Source: Streptomyces sp. NBC_00250
GTDB taxonomy: Bacteria > Actinomycetota > Actinomycetes > Streptomycetales > Streptomycetaceae
Assembly (NCBI RefSeq): GCF_036192275.1
Contig: NZ_CP108088.1
Coordinates: 992,001 to 1,056,000 of the forward strand
Direction of reading: 5' to 3'
DNA length: 64,000 nucleotides
The first letter of the stretch is position 1; every line of letters starts with the position of its first letter. Below, in pieces: positions 40,839 to 48,909 of this stretch. The translations under genes were made by a program, and so were the position numbers. Below the pieces are notes generated by a model. That model saw only the letters and a program-made list of their open reading frames with translations, was not told where the DNA came from and searched no databases.

Positions 40839-41104
40839 ACCACGACCAGGCAAAGGCATTCGTCCGGCAAGCCGTGCAGCGCGTCGTCCCCGACGCCGAC
40901 TTCACGGGGCTCGATCCCGGCGTGTCCCTGCGGGACACGTTCGAGATGGATTCGCTGGACTTCCTCGAGTTCGTCGAGGCACTCGCCGAACTCAGCGGGG
41001 CGGAACTCAGCGAGGACGACTATCCGGCCCTCGACACGTGGGACGGCTGCGCCGCTCGCCTGGTGGGCGAGGCCAGTGCGTCCGCACAAGGAAGGAGAGG
41101 GTGA
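40835..41104 (+). CDS. Free-standing acyl carrier protein
   Basis: An 89-residue acidic helical protein with the phosphopantetheine site at S40 (TFEMDSLDFLEFVEALAELSGAELSEDDYPALDTWDGCAARL). It starts at GTG 40835 inside the E2 stop (GTGA) and its TGA overlaps the next CBS-BON ATG (TGATG), so it is firmly part of the operon. An acyl carrier between a pyruvate-dehydrogenase E2 and a CBS regulator is unusual; it may accept acetyl from E2 or from the ANL ligase at 35569. Neither is shown. Confidence 0.85.
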   Translation: MNHDQAKAFVRQAVQRVVPDADFTGLDPGVSLRDTFEMDSLDFLEFVEALAELSGAELSEDDYPALDTWDGCAARLVGEASASAQGRRG

Positions 41105-41784
41105 TGCGTCACCGCAGGATCGACCAGCTCATGACCCGTGAGGTGGTGAGTGTCCGCGGCGACGCCCCGTTCAAGGAGGTCGCCCGCACACTCGCGCAGC
41201 ACCAAGTGACCGCTGTGCCCGTGGTGGACGGAGACGGCCGGGTCGTCGGGGTGGTGTCGGAGGGCGATCTGCTGCGCAAGACCGCCGACCAGGCCGCCGC
41301 ACCGAGTGGATTGCCGGCCGTTCCGGGCCTGGAGGCGTGGGAACGGGCGAAGGCCGAGGGAACACGGGCCGAGGAGCTCATGTCCGCCCCCGCAGTGTGT
41401 GCCCGTCCGGAGTGGACCGTGGCGGAGGCGGCGCGGCTCATGGAGGTGCAGAGGGTCAAGCGGCTCGTGGTCGTCGATGGCGAGGACCGCTTGCTGGGCA
41501 TCGTGAGCCGTCGCGACCTCTTGGGCGTCTTCCTCCGCGAGGACGACGACATCCGCCGGGAGATCGTCGAGGACGTGCTCGGTGACACGCTGCGTCTCGA
41601 ACCGACTGCCCTCGCCGTCGAAGTGCACGACGGGCGGGTGGAGCTTGGCGGGAGGCTGCCCTTCCGGGGCATGGCACCGGCGATCGAGCGCATGTGCGCG
41701 ACGGTGGACGGCGTGGTCTCGGTCTCCTGCACCCGTCTCACGTACGACGTCGATGACACCGAACGAGGAGGTGGACGATCATGA
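41104..41784 (+). CDS. CBS-BON domain protein
   Basis: A 226-residue paralogue closest in layout to the one at 34895, with a linker of about 25 residues between the CBS motifs. CBS1: QLMTREVVSVRGDAPFKEVARTLAQHQVTAVPVVDGDGRVVGVVSEGDLL. CBS2: ELMSAPAVCARPEWTVAEAARLMEVQRVKRLVVVDGEDRLLGIVSRRDLLGVFLR. BON: LAVEVHDGRVELGGRLPFRGM ... GVVSVSCTRL. Translation is coupled at both ends (TGATG and ATGA). The acetyl-CoA operon is thus bracketed by two CBS-BON genes. Confidence 0.88.
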   Translation: MRHRRIDQLMTREVVSVRGDAPFKEVARTLAQHQVTAVPVVDGDGRVVGVVSEGDLLRKTADQAAAPSGLPAVPGLEAWERAKAEGTRAEELMSAPAVCARPEWTVAEAARLMEVQRVKRLVVVDGEDRLLGIVSRRDLLGVFLREDDDIRREIVEDVLGDTLRLEPTALAVEVHDGRVELGGRLPFRGMAPAIERMCATVDGVVSVSCTRLTYDVDDTERGGGRS

Positions 41785-42638
41785 CGCGGAGCATCGTGGT
41801 CGGCCTGGACGGTACGGAGCAGGCCAAGGCAGCCGCGGAGTGGGCGGCCGAGGAGGCGGTGCTGCGCGGGACTGACGTACATCTGGTACACGCGAAGGAA
41901 CCAGTACCGGAGGCCGCTCTGTCGCTCGTGGAGTGGGAGTCCGAGGAGCCGTGGGCCAGGGAGATGATGGCGCGCACCGCCGGTGAGCTGCGCGAGCGCC
42001 ATCCCGGCCTGTCGGTGACCTCCCAGGTGCTGCCCTCGGGGCCCGTTCCGGGTCTGGTCGCCGCGGCTGAGGAGAGCGATCTGCTCGTTCTCGGCTCGCG
42101 GGCGCTGGGCAGCGTGGCCGGGTACCTGCTCGGCTCGGTCGGCCTGACGGTCGCCGGTGCCGTCGAGCGACCCGTCGTACTGGTACGGGCCGTCAGCGCG
42201 GGAAGCACTCCACGGGGCCCGATCGTGGTCGGGGCCGACGTGCGGCAGCCCGTGGACTCCGTGCTGGGCTTCGCCTTCGAGGAAGCCGCGCGACGGCACA
42301 CCCAGGTCCTCGTCGTGTATGTGCAGCAGCTCCCGCTGCACGCGGGAATGGGGCCCGCGATGGTCCCGGACTTCAGGCTTTCCATGGTGCCGGAGATCAA
42401 GCGTTCGGTGGAGGCCATGCTGGAACCCTGGCAGGCGAAGTATCCCGACGTCGAGGCGGTCGCCCGCGTGGCGGTCGGATCGGCCGGACTCGAACTGGTG
42501 GCGGTCGCCCGGGAGGCCTCCCTCGTGGTGGTGGGCCGGCGTACCCGCCATTCGACGCTCGGCGCACACATCGGCAGCGTGGCCCACGCCGTCCTGCACC
42601 ACAGCCCGGTGCCCGTGGCCCTCGTTCCCCACGACTGA
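41781..42638 (+). CDS. Universal stress protein, tandem UspA domains
   Basis: A 285-residue tandem UspA protein, last gene of the 34895-42638 operon. Domain 1: IVVGLDGTEQAKAAAEWAAEEAVLRGTDVHLVHAKE ... LGSRALGSVAGYLLGSVGLTVAGAVERPVVLVRA. Domain 2: IVVGADVRQPVDSVLGFAFEEAARRHTQVLVVYVQQ ... VGRRTRHSTLGAHIGSVAHAVLHHSPVPVALVPHD. It is the subgroup of the USP at 27271. The ATG overlaps the CBS-BON stop. Its 3' end converges on the formate dehydrogenase gene with a 10-bp gap. Confidence 0.9.
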   Translation: MTRSIVVGLDGTEQAKAAAEWAAEEAVLRGTDVHLVHAKEPVPEAALSLVEWESEEPWAREMMARTAGELRERHPGLSVTSQVLPSGPVPGLVAAAEESDLLVLGSRALGSVAGYLLGSVGLTVAGAVERPVVLVRAVSAGSTPRGPIVVGADVRQPVDSVLGFAFEEAARRHTQVLVVYVQQLPLHAGMGPAMVPDFRLSMVPEIKRSVEAMLEPWQAKYPDVEAVARVAVGSAGLELVAVAREASLVVVGRRTRHSTLGAHIGSVAHAVLHHSPVPVALVPHD

Positions 42639-42648
42639 TCGCAGCCGG

Positions 42649-45342
42649 TCAGTTCTCGGGCGCCGTCGGACTCAGCCGTACCGCCGTGACCTTGTACTCC
42701 GGACACGAGGTCACGGTGTCGGCGTGCTCCGAGGTGAGGGAGTTGACGCCGCTGGCCGGGAAGTGGAACGCGCAGAAGACCTGCCCGGGAGCGAGTTCCG
42801 TCCCTACGCGGGCGACCAGTCGCGCCTGTCCGTGCCGGCTCTCGACGGTGACCGGGGTGCCGTCCCGCACGCCGAACCGGGCGGCGTCCTCCGGGTGCAG
42901 GTCCAGGCGGTCGGACGTGTCGAGAAGGAGGTTGCCGCCGCGCCGGGTCATGCTCCCGGAGTTGTAGTGGGCCCATCGGCGCCCGGTGACGAGCACCAGG
43001 GGATAGTCCTGGTCCGGTTCTTCGCCGGGCGGCAGATAGGGGGCCGCCGATAGATGTGCGCGCCCGTCGGGGGTGGCGAACTCCTCCGCGTACAGAGTGG
43101 CTTCGCCTGGCCGGTCCGGCGTGGGGCAGGGCCAGGGCACCGCCCCCTCCCGGTCGAGCCGCTCGTGCGAGAGACCGGCGAAGAGAGGTGTCACACGTCC
43201 GCACTCGGCGAGAGCCGCTGCGGGGGTCGGGCAGTCCAGGTCGGCACCGAGGGCACCGGCGACGGCGTGCACGACGTCGAAGTCGGAGCGCGTCGTTCCG
43301 GGCGGAGCCACCGCTGGTCGTACGCGCTGGAAGCGGCGGTCGAAGTTGACGAAGGTCCCGTCCTTCTCCAGCCAGGAGGCCACGGGCAGGACGACATCGG
43401 CGTGGTGGGCGGTCTCGCCGGGGAAGAGCTCGTTGACGACGACGAGCGGGCAGGCGTCGAGGGCCTCCGCGACCCGTCGGCTGTCGGGATCGGTCGCGCA
43501 CACGTCCTCGCCGATGATCCACAGCGCCCGCAGCCGGCCCTCGCGAGCCGCCGCGAACATCTCGGGGATGCGCATACCCGGCCGATCGGGGACTGGTCGG
43601 CCCCACACCACTTCGGCACGGGCGCGGGCCTCGGGGTCGGTGACACGGCCGTAGCCGGGGAGCAGGTCGGGCAGGGCACCCATGTCGGAGGCGCCCTGGA
43701 CGTTGTTCTGACCGCGCAGGGGGCTGATGCCGAACCCGCGGCCGGTGGCTCCGACGGCTCCGCACAGGATGGGGAGGTTCGCCAGGGTCCGGACGCCGTC
43801 GGTGCCGTGCAGGTGCTCGGTGACCCCGAGTCCGTACAGGACGGCCGGCCGCTCCGCGCGGCCGTAGAGCCGGGCGGCCTTCCTGATGTCGTCGGCGGGA
43901 ACGCCGGTGATCTCGGCTACCCGCTCGGGCGGGTAGCCGGCCAGCAGGTCGGAGAGTTCGTCCAGCCCGGTGGCGCGATCGCGGAGGAAGCCCGAATCGG
44001 TCATGCCTTCGTCGACGAGGACGTGGGCCAGGCCGTGGAAGAGGGCGACGTTCGTACCGGGGCGCGGACGCAGGTGCACGTCGGCATGGTGCGCGAGGCC
44101 CACGGCACGGGGGTCGGCCACGATCAGGGAGGCCCCTGCGAGTGCCCGCTGGAGGAGACGGGCGCCGACGACGGGGTGGGCTTCGACGGGGTTGGCGCCG
44201 ACGACCAGGAGACAGTCGGCGGTCTCGACGTCGTCGAAGGGGTCGGTGCCGCCGGCGCGTCCGAAGGAGGCGGTGAGTCCTGCGGCTGACGGGGCGTGGC
44301 AGAGGCGGGAGCAGTTGTCGACGTTGTTGGTGCCGATGACGGTCCGCAGGAACTTCTGGACGAGGTAGTTCTCCTCGTTGGTGGCCCGGGCGGAGGAGAT
44401 CGCGGCGACCGAGTCGGGACCGCCGTCGAGGACGGCCGCGCGCAGCCCGTCGGCGATCCGGGTCACCGCCTCGTCCCAGGTCGCCGGTCGCAGTTCGCCG
44501 TTCTCCCGGACCAGGGGCTCGGTGAGACGCTCGGCGGAGCTGAGGTATCCGTAGGCGAAGCGGCCTTTGACGCAGGCGTGGCCCCGGTTGACCGGTCCGT
44601 CCCAGGCGGGCAGCACGGCGGCGACACGGTCCTCACGGACGACGACGTCGAGGGTGCAGCCGACTCCGCAGTAGCCGCAGGTGGTGCGTACGCGGTCGGC
44701 GGGGGCCTGTCGCGAGGTGAGGCCCTCACCGGGTCCGGGCTGGGCGATCGCCCCCGTCGGGCAGGTGTCGACACAGCCGCCGCAGGACACGCAGTCGGAG
44801 CCGGCCCAGGGACCGCCAGTGCCCGGGGCGACGACCGTGTCGGCACCGCGTCCGGTGAGAGTGAGCGCGAAGGTTCCCTGGACGTCGGAGCACATCCGTA
44901 CGCAGCGCCCGCAGGCGATACACAGGTCCCGGTCGAGATGGACGTACGGGTGGCTCTCGTCCCGACCGCGCGTGGGGATACCGGCCGCCATGTCCGCCGG
45001 GATCCCCAAGGTCCGGCACGCCTCGGCCAGTTCACTGTGCGCGCTGTCGTCGAGCGCGTGCGGTGGGAGCGCCGAGGCGATCAGGGCGACCGCGTCCCGG
45101 CGCAGGTTCCGCACGCCCTCGTCGTCGGTGTCGACGGTGAGGCCCGGCGTCGCCGGCGTGACGCATGCGGCGACGGTTCGCCCGTCGGCGCGGACCAGGC
45201 AGGTCCGGCAGGAGCCTGCGGGCCGGAGACGGTCGTCGTGGCAGAGGGCGGGCAAGTCGGCTCCGGTGGCACGTACCGCGTCGAGCAGTGTGGCTCCCGC
45301 GGGCAGTTCGACCGGCACGCCGTCGACCTGGAGCCGGGTCAT
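42649..45342 (-). CDS. fdhA: NAD-linked formate dehydrogenase alpha subunit (molybdo-enzyme)
   Basis: An 897-residue subunit that oxidises formate to CO2. Order: N-terminal [2Fe-2S] domain (LCHDDRLRPAGSCRTCLV ... CVTPA), two [4Fe-4S] motifs (DLCIACGRCVRMCSD; CVSCGGCVDTCPTGAI), the [4Fe-4S] motif of the Mo domain (TTCGYCGVGC), then the bis-MGD catalytic domain with the molybdenum-ligand cysteine in NVDNCSRLCHAPSAAG (cysteine, not selenocysteine), and a C-terminal dinucleotide-binding domain (VLVTGRRWAHYNSGSMTRR). I chose ATG 45342 because it overlaps the beta-subunit stop (ATGA) with GGAAGG nine bases before; ATG 45351 abuts that site. Confidence 0.88.
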   Translation of the reverse strand: MTRLQVDGVPVELPAGATLLDAVRATGADLPALCHDDRLRPAGSCRTCLVRADGRTVAACVTPATPGLTVDTDDEGVRNLRRDAVALIASALPPHALDDSAHSELAEACRTLGIPADMAAGIPTRGRDESHPYVHLDRDLCIACGRCVRMCSDVQGTFALTLTGRGADTVVAPGTGGPWAGSDCVSCGGCVDTCPTGAIAQPGPGEGLTSRQAPADRVRTTCGYCGVGCTLDVVVREDRVAAVLPAWDGPVNRGHACVKGRFAYGYLSSAERLTEPLVRENGELRPATWDEAVTRIADGLRAAVLDGGPDSVAAISSARATNEENYLVQKFLRTVIGTNNVDNCSRLCHAPSAAGLTASFGRAGGTDPFDDVETADCLLVVGANPVEAHPVVGARLLQRALAGASLIVADPRAVGLAHHADVHLRPRPGTNVALFHGLAHVLVDEGMTDSGFLRDRATGLDELSDLLAGYPPERVAEITGVPADDIRKAARLYGRAERPAVLYGLGVTEHLHGTDGVRTLANLPILCGAVGATGRGFGISPLRGQNNVQGASDMGALPDLLPGYGRVTDPEARARAEVVWGRPVPDRPGMRIPEMFAAAREGRLRALWIIGEDVCATDPDSRRVAEALDACPLVVVNELFPGETAHHADVVLPVASWLEKDGTFVNFDRRFQRVRPAVAPPGTTRSDFDVVHAVAGALGADLDCPTPAAALAECGRVTPLFAGLSHERLDREGAVPWPCPTPDRPGEATLYAEEFATPDGRAHLSAAPYLPPGEEPDQDYPLVLVTGRRWAHYNSGSMTRRGGNLLLDTSDRLDLHPEDAARFGVRDGTPVTVESRHGQARLVARVGTELAPGQVFCAFHFPASGVNSLTSEHADTVTSCPEYKVTAVRLSPTAPEN

Positions 45343-47033
45343 CGGTCCCATCCTTCCAGTGCCGGCCCGTAGATGCGGGCCAGGCTGCGGACGGCGACGG
45401 GGACGCGGCGGCCGAAGGCGCAGAGGCTCGCCTCCTCCATGAGCCGTTCCAGTCGCTCGTAGGTCTCCCCCGGCCGGCCCTGGCCCTGCGCGAGTTCGAG
45501 TCCTCGCCGGGTGCCGACCCGGCAGGGCGAACAGGCTCCGCAGCTCTCGTCGGCGGCGAACTCCCAGATGTGCCGAAGGAGTTCGTGCGGATCGGTGTCG
45601 GCATCGAAGGCGACCATGCCGGCGTGACCGAGGGCGGCGCCGTGCTCGGCGAGCGCTGCCGTGGTGAGGGGGACCTCGAGAGCGGTCCCGGCGAGGAAGC
45701 CGCCCAGGGGCCCGCCGATCTGGAGGGCGACGAGCTCGCGGCCGTCCTTGAGACCGCCCCCGAACCGGGTGGCGATCTCGCCCACGGAAGTGCCGAACTC
45801 GACCTCGTAGGCACCGGGCCGGGCGAAGCGTTCGGACAGGCACACCAGCTTGGTACCGGTTTCGTCTGTTACGCCGCGTCGGGCGTAGGACGCTCCGCCG
45901 TGGGCGACGATCCAGGGCACGGCCGCCAGGGTCTCCACATTGTTGACCACGGTCGGCGCGTCCCACAGGCCGTGGTCCGTGGGGTACGGGGGCCGGGGGC
46001 GGGCACAGCCGCGAGCGCCTTCGAGGCGGGCGATGAGGGCGGTCTCCTCGCCGGCGACATAGGAACCGGCTCCTTCGACGATCTCGACGAACGGCCGCGG
46101 ACCGGCTGTCTCGACCGAGGGTGCCAGGTCCCCCGCCTCCGTCGCGCGTTCCACCGCCCGGCGCAGCCGTGCCATGGCTCTCGGATACTCGGAGCGGACC
46201 AGGACCGTCCCGCGCCGGGCGCCGCAGGCGAAGCAGGCCAGGGCGAGTCCTGCGAGGACGCGCTCGGGGTCCTCCTCCATGAGCAGCCGGTCAGCGTACG
46301 AGCCGGGGTCACCCTCGTCCCCGTTGGCGACGACGACCGTGTCGGGCTTCCCCGCGACTGCGGCCCACTTGTCGGCCACCGGAAATCCGGCGCCGCCTCG
46401 CCCGCGCAGTCCTGCGAGGGCGGTCTCCTCCCGTACGTCCTCGGGCCGCAGCCCGGCCACGGCCTCGCGCCACACGTCCCATGCGGAGTGCCCTCCCACG
46501 TTCCCGGCGAGCAGGACGGGCGCCCCGGTGGTGTCGGCCGCGGGGATGCCCGGCGCACACGGTTCCGTCCGCCCGGCGAGTTGGTCGGCCAGGTCCGGGC
46601 CGATGCGGGGCAGGGTGCCGTCGAGGGCGGCGGGGCCGGCGTAGCAGTAGCCGACGCAGTGCACCGTCTGCAGCGAGGTGGAACCCCCCTCGTCGACCGT
46701 GCCCGCCACCACTCCGAGTGCCCGTTCTACCTCCGCCAGGTGCCGTCCACCCCGCACGGCGAAACACGCCGTCGCGGTGCACACCCGCACGTGCCGCTCG
46801 CCGCGTGGGGCGGCGAGATCGGCGAAGAAGGTGGCGGGGCCGAGCCCTGCGGCGGCCGGGAGTCGGGCTGCCGCCGCGACCTTGGGTGCCCATGCCTCGG
46901 GCCCTTCCGCGGTACCCGACCTGGCGCGCTCCAGCGCGGCCGGCAGCAGCCCCCCGCGCCCTCCGTGCCGTGCGGTCAGCTCACGGAGCGCGTCCATGCG
47001 TCCGCCCGGCTCCCCGGGTATCCGACCCGCCAT
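45339..47033 (-). CDS. NAD-linked formate dehydrogenase beta subunit (NuoE/NuoF-like)
   Basis: A 564-residue flavoprotein. An N-terminal thioredoxin-like [2Fe-2S] domain of NuoE type (CTATACFAVRGG ... CVGYCYAGPAALDG) is fused to a NuoF domain binding NADH and FMN (GLRGRGGAGFPVADKW ... VANGDEGDPGSYADRLLMEEDP; EGAGSYVAGEETALIARLEGARG), ending with a [4Fe-4S] site (ESCGACSPCRVGTRRG ... SLCAFGRRVP). It passes electrons from the alpha subunit to NAD+. The start is uncertain: ATG 47033 (MAGRIPG) or ATG 46997 (MDALREL). It lies 53 bp after the SHOCT gene and probably belongs to its transcript. Confidence 0.85.
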   Translation of the reverse strand: MAGRIPGEPGGRMDALRELTARHGGRGGLLPAALERARSGTAEGPEAWAPKVAAAARLPAAAGLGPATFFADLAAPRGERHVRVCTATACFAVRGGRHLAEVERALGVVAGTVDEGGSTSLQTVHCVGYCYAGPAALDGTLPRIGPDLADQLAGRTEPCAPGIPAADTTGAPVLLAGNVGGHSAWDVWREAVAGLRPEDVREETALAGLRGRGGAGFPVADKWAAVAGKPDTVVVANGDEGDPGSYADRLLMEEDPERVLAGLALACFACGARRGTVLVRSEYPRAMARLRRAVERATEAGDLAPSVETAGPRPFVEIVEGAGSYVAGEETALIARLEGARGCARPRPPYPTDHGLWDAPTVVNNVETLAAVPWIVAHGGASYARRGVTDETGTKLVCLSERFARPGAYEVEFGTSVGEIATRFGGGLKDGRELVALQIGGPLGGFLAGTALEVPLTTAALAEHGAALGHAGMVAFDADTDPHELLRHIWEFAADESCGACSPCRVGTRRGLELAQGQGRPGETYERLERLMEEASLCAFGRRVPVAVRSLARIYGPALEGWDR

Positions 47034-47086
47034 GATCCCAGCGTGACCGGCCACGCCCCCACTCGCATCCCGACCGGTCGCGGGGT

Positions 47087-47350
47087 TCACGGTTCCGCGC
47101 TGCGCAGGGCGGTCAGGCGCCGGCGGTACTCGTCCTCGTCGATCTCACCGCGCGCCAGTCGCTCGCCCAGGATCTGCTCGGCCGACGTGGCAGGCCGAGA
47201 CCCAGACGGCCGTTCCGCAGGACGGCCCAGGGTACGGAAGAGCATCACCGCGACGGTGATGAGAAGGCCCCAGAACAGCATCATCCCGGCTGACATGGCG
47301 AACCAGCCCCATCCGTTCATGCCGTCGCCGTACCAGAACATCATCGCCAC
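47087..47350 (-). CDS. Small SHOCT-domain membrane protein
   Basis: An 87-residue protein with one membrane helix (about 14-38, WGWFAMSAGMMLFWGLLITVAVMLF) and a C-terminal SHOCT motif (EQILGERLARGEIDEDEYRRRLTALR). SHOCT segments are short helical oligomerisation or sorting signals; the function is unknown. GTG 47350 has GGGAG five bases before it; ATG 47344 is an alternative. First gene of the formate dehydrogenase unit, with palindromes 94-129 bp upstream. Confidence 0.8.
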   Translation of the reverse strand: MAMMFWYGDGMNGWGWFAMSAGMMLFWGLLITVAVMLFRTLGRPAERPSGSRPATSAEQILGERLARGEIDEDEYRRRLTALRSAEP

Positions 47351-47443
47351 TCACACTCCCGACGGCCGGGCCGGCAGGAACCGGACGCCCCTGCCTCCGG
47401 TCCGTCCGCCACCACCGTGCGCCGCCCCAGGAGGCCCGGCACA

Positions 47444-47479
47444 GGGCCGTCCGGTCCCTGGCGGGGGGCCGGTCGGGCA
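47444..47479. promoter_or_regulatory. Tandem DosR/OsdR-like box between fdh and narK units
   Basis: GGGCCGTCCGGTCC at 47444-47457 and GGGCCGGTCGGGCA at 47466-47479 have centres 22 bp apart. They lie 94-129 bp from the leftward SHOCT start (47350) and 103-138 bp from the rightward narK-type start (47582). Confidence 0.57.
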
Positions 47480-47581
47480 CGGAAGGGAACAAGCGGCCCC
47501 TGGAGCCGGGATCCCGAAGGCCGGAGGGTGGGGAACAGCAAGCCCGCGCCCGCCGACGCGGATCACCGCCGGGAGGCCACC

Positions 47582-48796
47582 ATGGTCCGGAACTCGGGGA
47601 TCCCGCCCGTCGTGGACGCACCGCGACCGTGGCAGATGCTGTTCCTCGCCACCGTCGGGTTCGCCCTCTGTTTCTGGGCATGGGCGCTGCTGGGCCCGCT
47701 CGGCCCGCGGCTGCGGGACGACCTGGGCCTCAGTTCCTTCGAGCAGTCACTGGTGGTCGCCGTGCCCGTGGTGGTCGGCGCGCTGGGCCGGATCCCGGCG
47801 GGGGCGCTGACGGACCGCTGGGGTGCGCGCCGGGTCTTTCCCCTCGTCGCGGCCCTGACGATCCTCCCCGTGCTGTACCTGGGTCACCTGGCCGACTCGT
47901 TCGCCGAGGTGCTCGCGGGCGGCTTCCTCCTCGGGCTCGGGGGAACGGCCTTCGCCGTCGGAGTGCCGTTCGTCAACGCCTGGTACCCACCCGCACGCCG
48001 AGGCGTCGCCCTCGGGATCTTCGGCATCGGCACCGGTGGAACGGCCTTGTCAGCATTCACAACCGTCCAGCTCGCCGACGCCGTCGGACGTGCCTTCCCC
48101 TTCGATCTCGTGGCCGCCTTCCTCGCCGTGTACGCCGGGGTGGCCTGGTTCCTGCTCCGCGACCGCCCGGGGCGCGCGACGGCGTCGGGGTCGCTGATCT
48201 CGCGCACAGCACTGGCCATGCGTACACCGGCCACCTGGCAGCTGGCGTTCTTGTACGCCGTCTCCTTCGGAGGGTTCGTCGCGTTCAGCGTCTACCTTCC
48301 GACCTACCTCACCAGGGCGTACGAGCTGGGGCGCTCCGACGCGGCACTGCGGACCGCGGGATTCGTCGTCCTCGCCGTGGCGATGCGGCCGGTGGGGGGC
48401 TGGCTGTCGGACCGCATCCACCCCGTACCCGTACTGACGGTCTCGTACGGGCTCGTTGCGGTGTCCGCCCTGATCGCGGCGTTCGAGGCGGAACTGGTCC
48501 CCGTGGGAACGGCGGCCTTCTTCGGCATGGCCGCCGGCCTGGGCGCCGGGTCCGGGGCGGTCTTCGCGCTCGTGGCACGTCTGGTCCCGGCCGAGCGGGT
48601 CGGCTCGGTGACGGGAGTGGTCGGGGCGGCGGGCGGTCTCGGCGGCTTCTTCCCGCCTCTCGTGATGGGAGCGGTCGACAGCGTCGCACACGACTACACG
48701 TGGGGGTTCGTCCTCCTCGCCGTCACCGCGACCGGCGCGGGAACCCTCGCCGCCACCGCTGTCCGGCGAAGCGCCCGGGCGACCGCGGACGCCTGA
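47582..48796 (+). CDS. narK: NarK-family nitrate/nitrite transporter (MFS)
   Basis: A 404-residue MFS carrier with twelve predicted helices. Family features: RIPAGALTDRWGARRVFP in loop 2-3, the nitrate-signature-like helix GGTAFAVGVPFVNAWYPPARRGVALGIFGIGTGG, and the second glycine-rich stretch GMAAGLGAGSGAVFALVARLVPAERVGSVTGVVGAAGGLGGFFPPLVMG. It moves nitrate in and/or nitrite out across the membrane. GGGAGG precedes the ATG. No nitrate reductase is in the window, although S. coelicolor has narK2 beside narGHJI2 in its OsdR region. Its position opposite the formate dehydrogenase unit suggests formate oxidation coupled to nitrate respiration. Confidence 0.82.
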   Translation: MVRNSGIPPVVDAPRPWQMLFLATVGFALCFWAWALLGPLGPRLRDDLGLSSFEQSLVVAVPVVVGALGRIPAGALTDRWGARRVFPLVAALTILPVLYLGHLADSFAEVLAGGFLLGLGGTAFAVGVPFVNAWYPPARRGVALGIFGIGTGGTALSAFTTVQLADAVGRAFPFDLVAAFLAVYAGVAWFLLRDRPGRATASGSLISRTALAMRTPATWQLAFLYAVSFGGFVAFSVYLPTYLTRAYELGRSDAALRTAGFVVLAVAMRPVGGWLSDRIHPVPVLTVSYGLVAVSALIAAFEAELVPVGTAAFFGMAAGLGAGSGAVFALVARLVPAERVGSVTGVVGAAGGLGGFFPPLVMGAVDSVAHDYTWGFVLLAVTATGAGTLAATAVRRSARATADA

Positions 48797-48845
48797 CCGC
48801 GGCGGCGGGAACCGCTCGTCCCGGCCTCCCGATGACCCGGCGATT

Positions 48846-48859
48846 GGGCCGTTCGGCCC
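48846..48859. promoter_or_regulatory. Perfect DosR/OsdR-like palindrome upstream of ABC exporter
   Basis: GGGCCGTTCGGCCC at 48846-48859 is a perfect inverted repeat, 51 bp before the ABC ATPase start at 48910. A degenerate partner, GGGCCTGGGTGGCC at 48867-48880, has its centre exactly 21 bp on. Confidence 0.6.
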
Positions 48860-48909
48860 GTTTCCGGGGCCTGGGTGGCCGTAGCCGCCGGTTCCTTCCG
48901 AAGGTTGGT

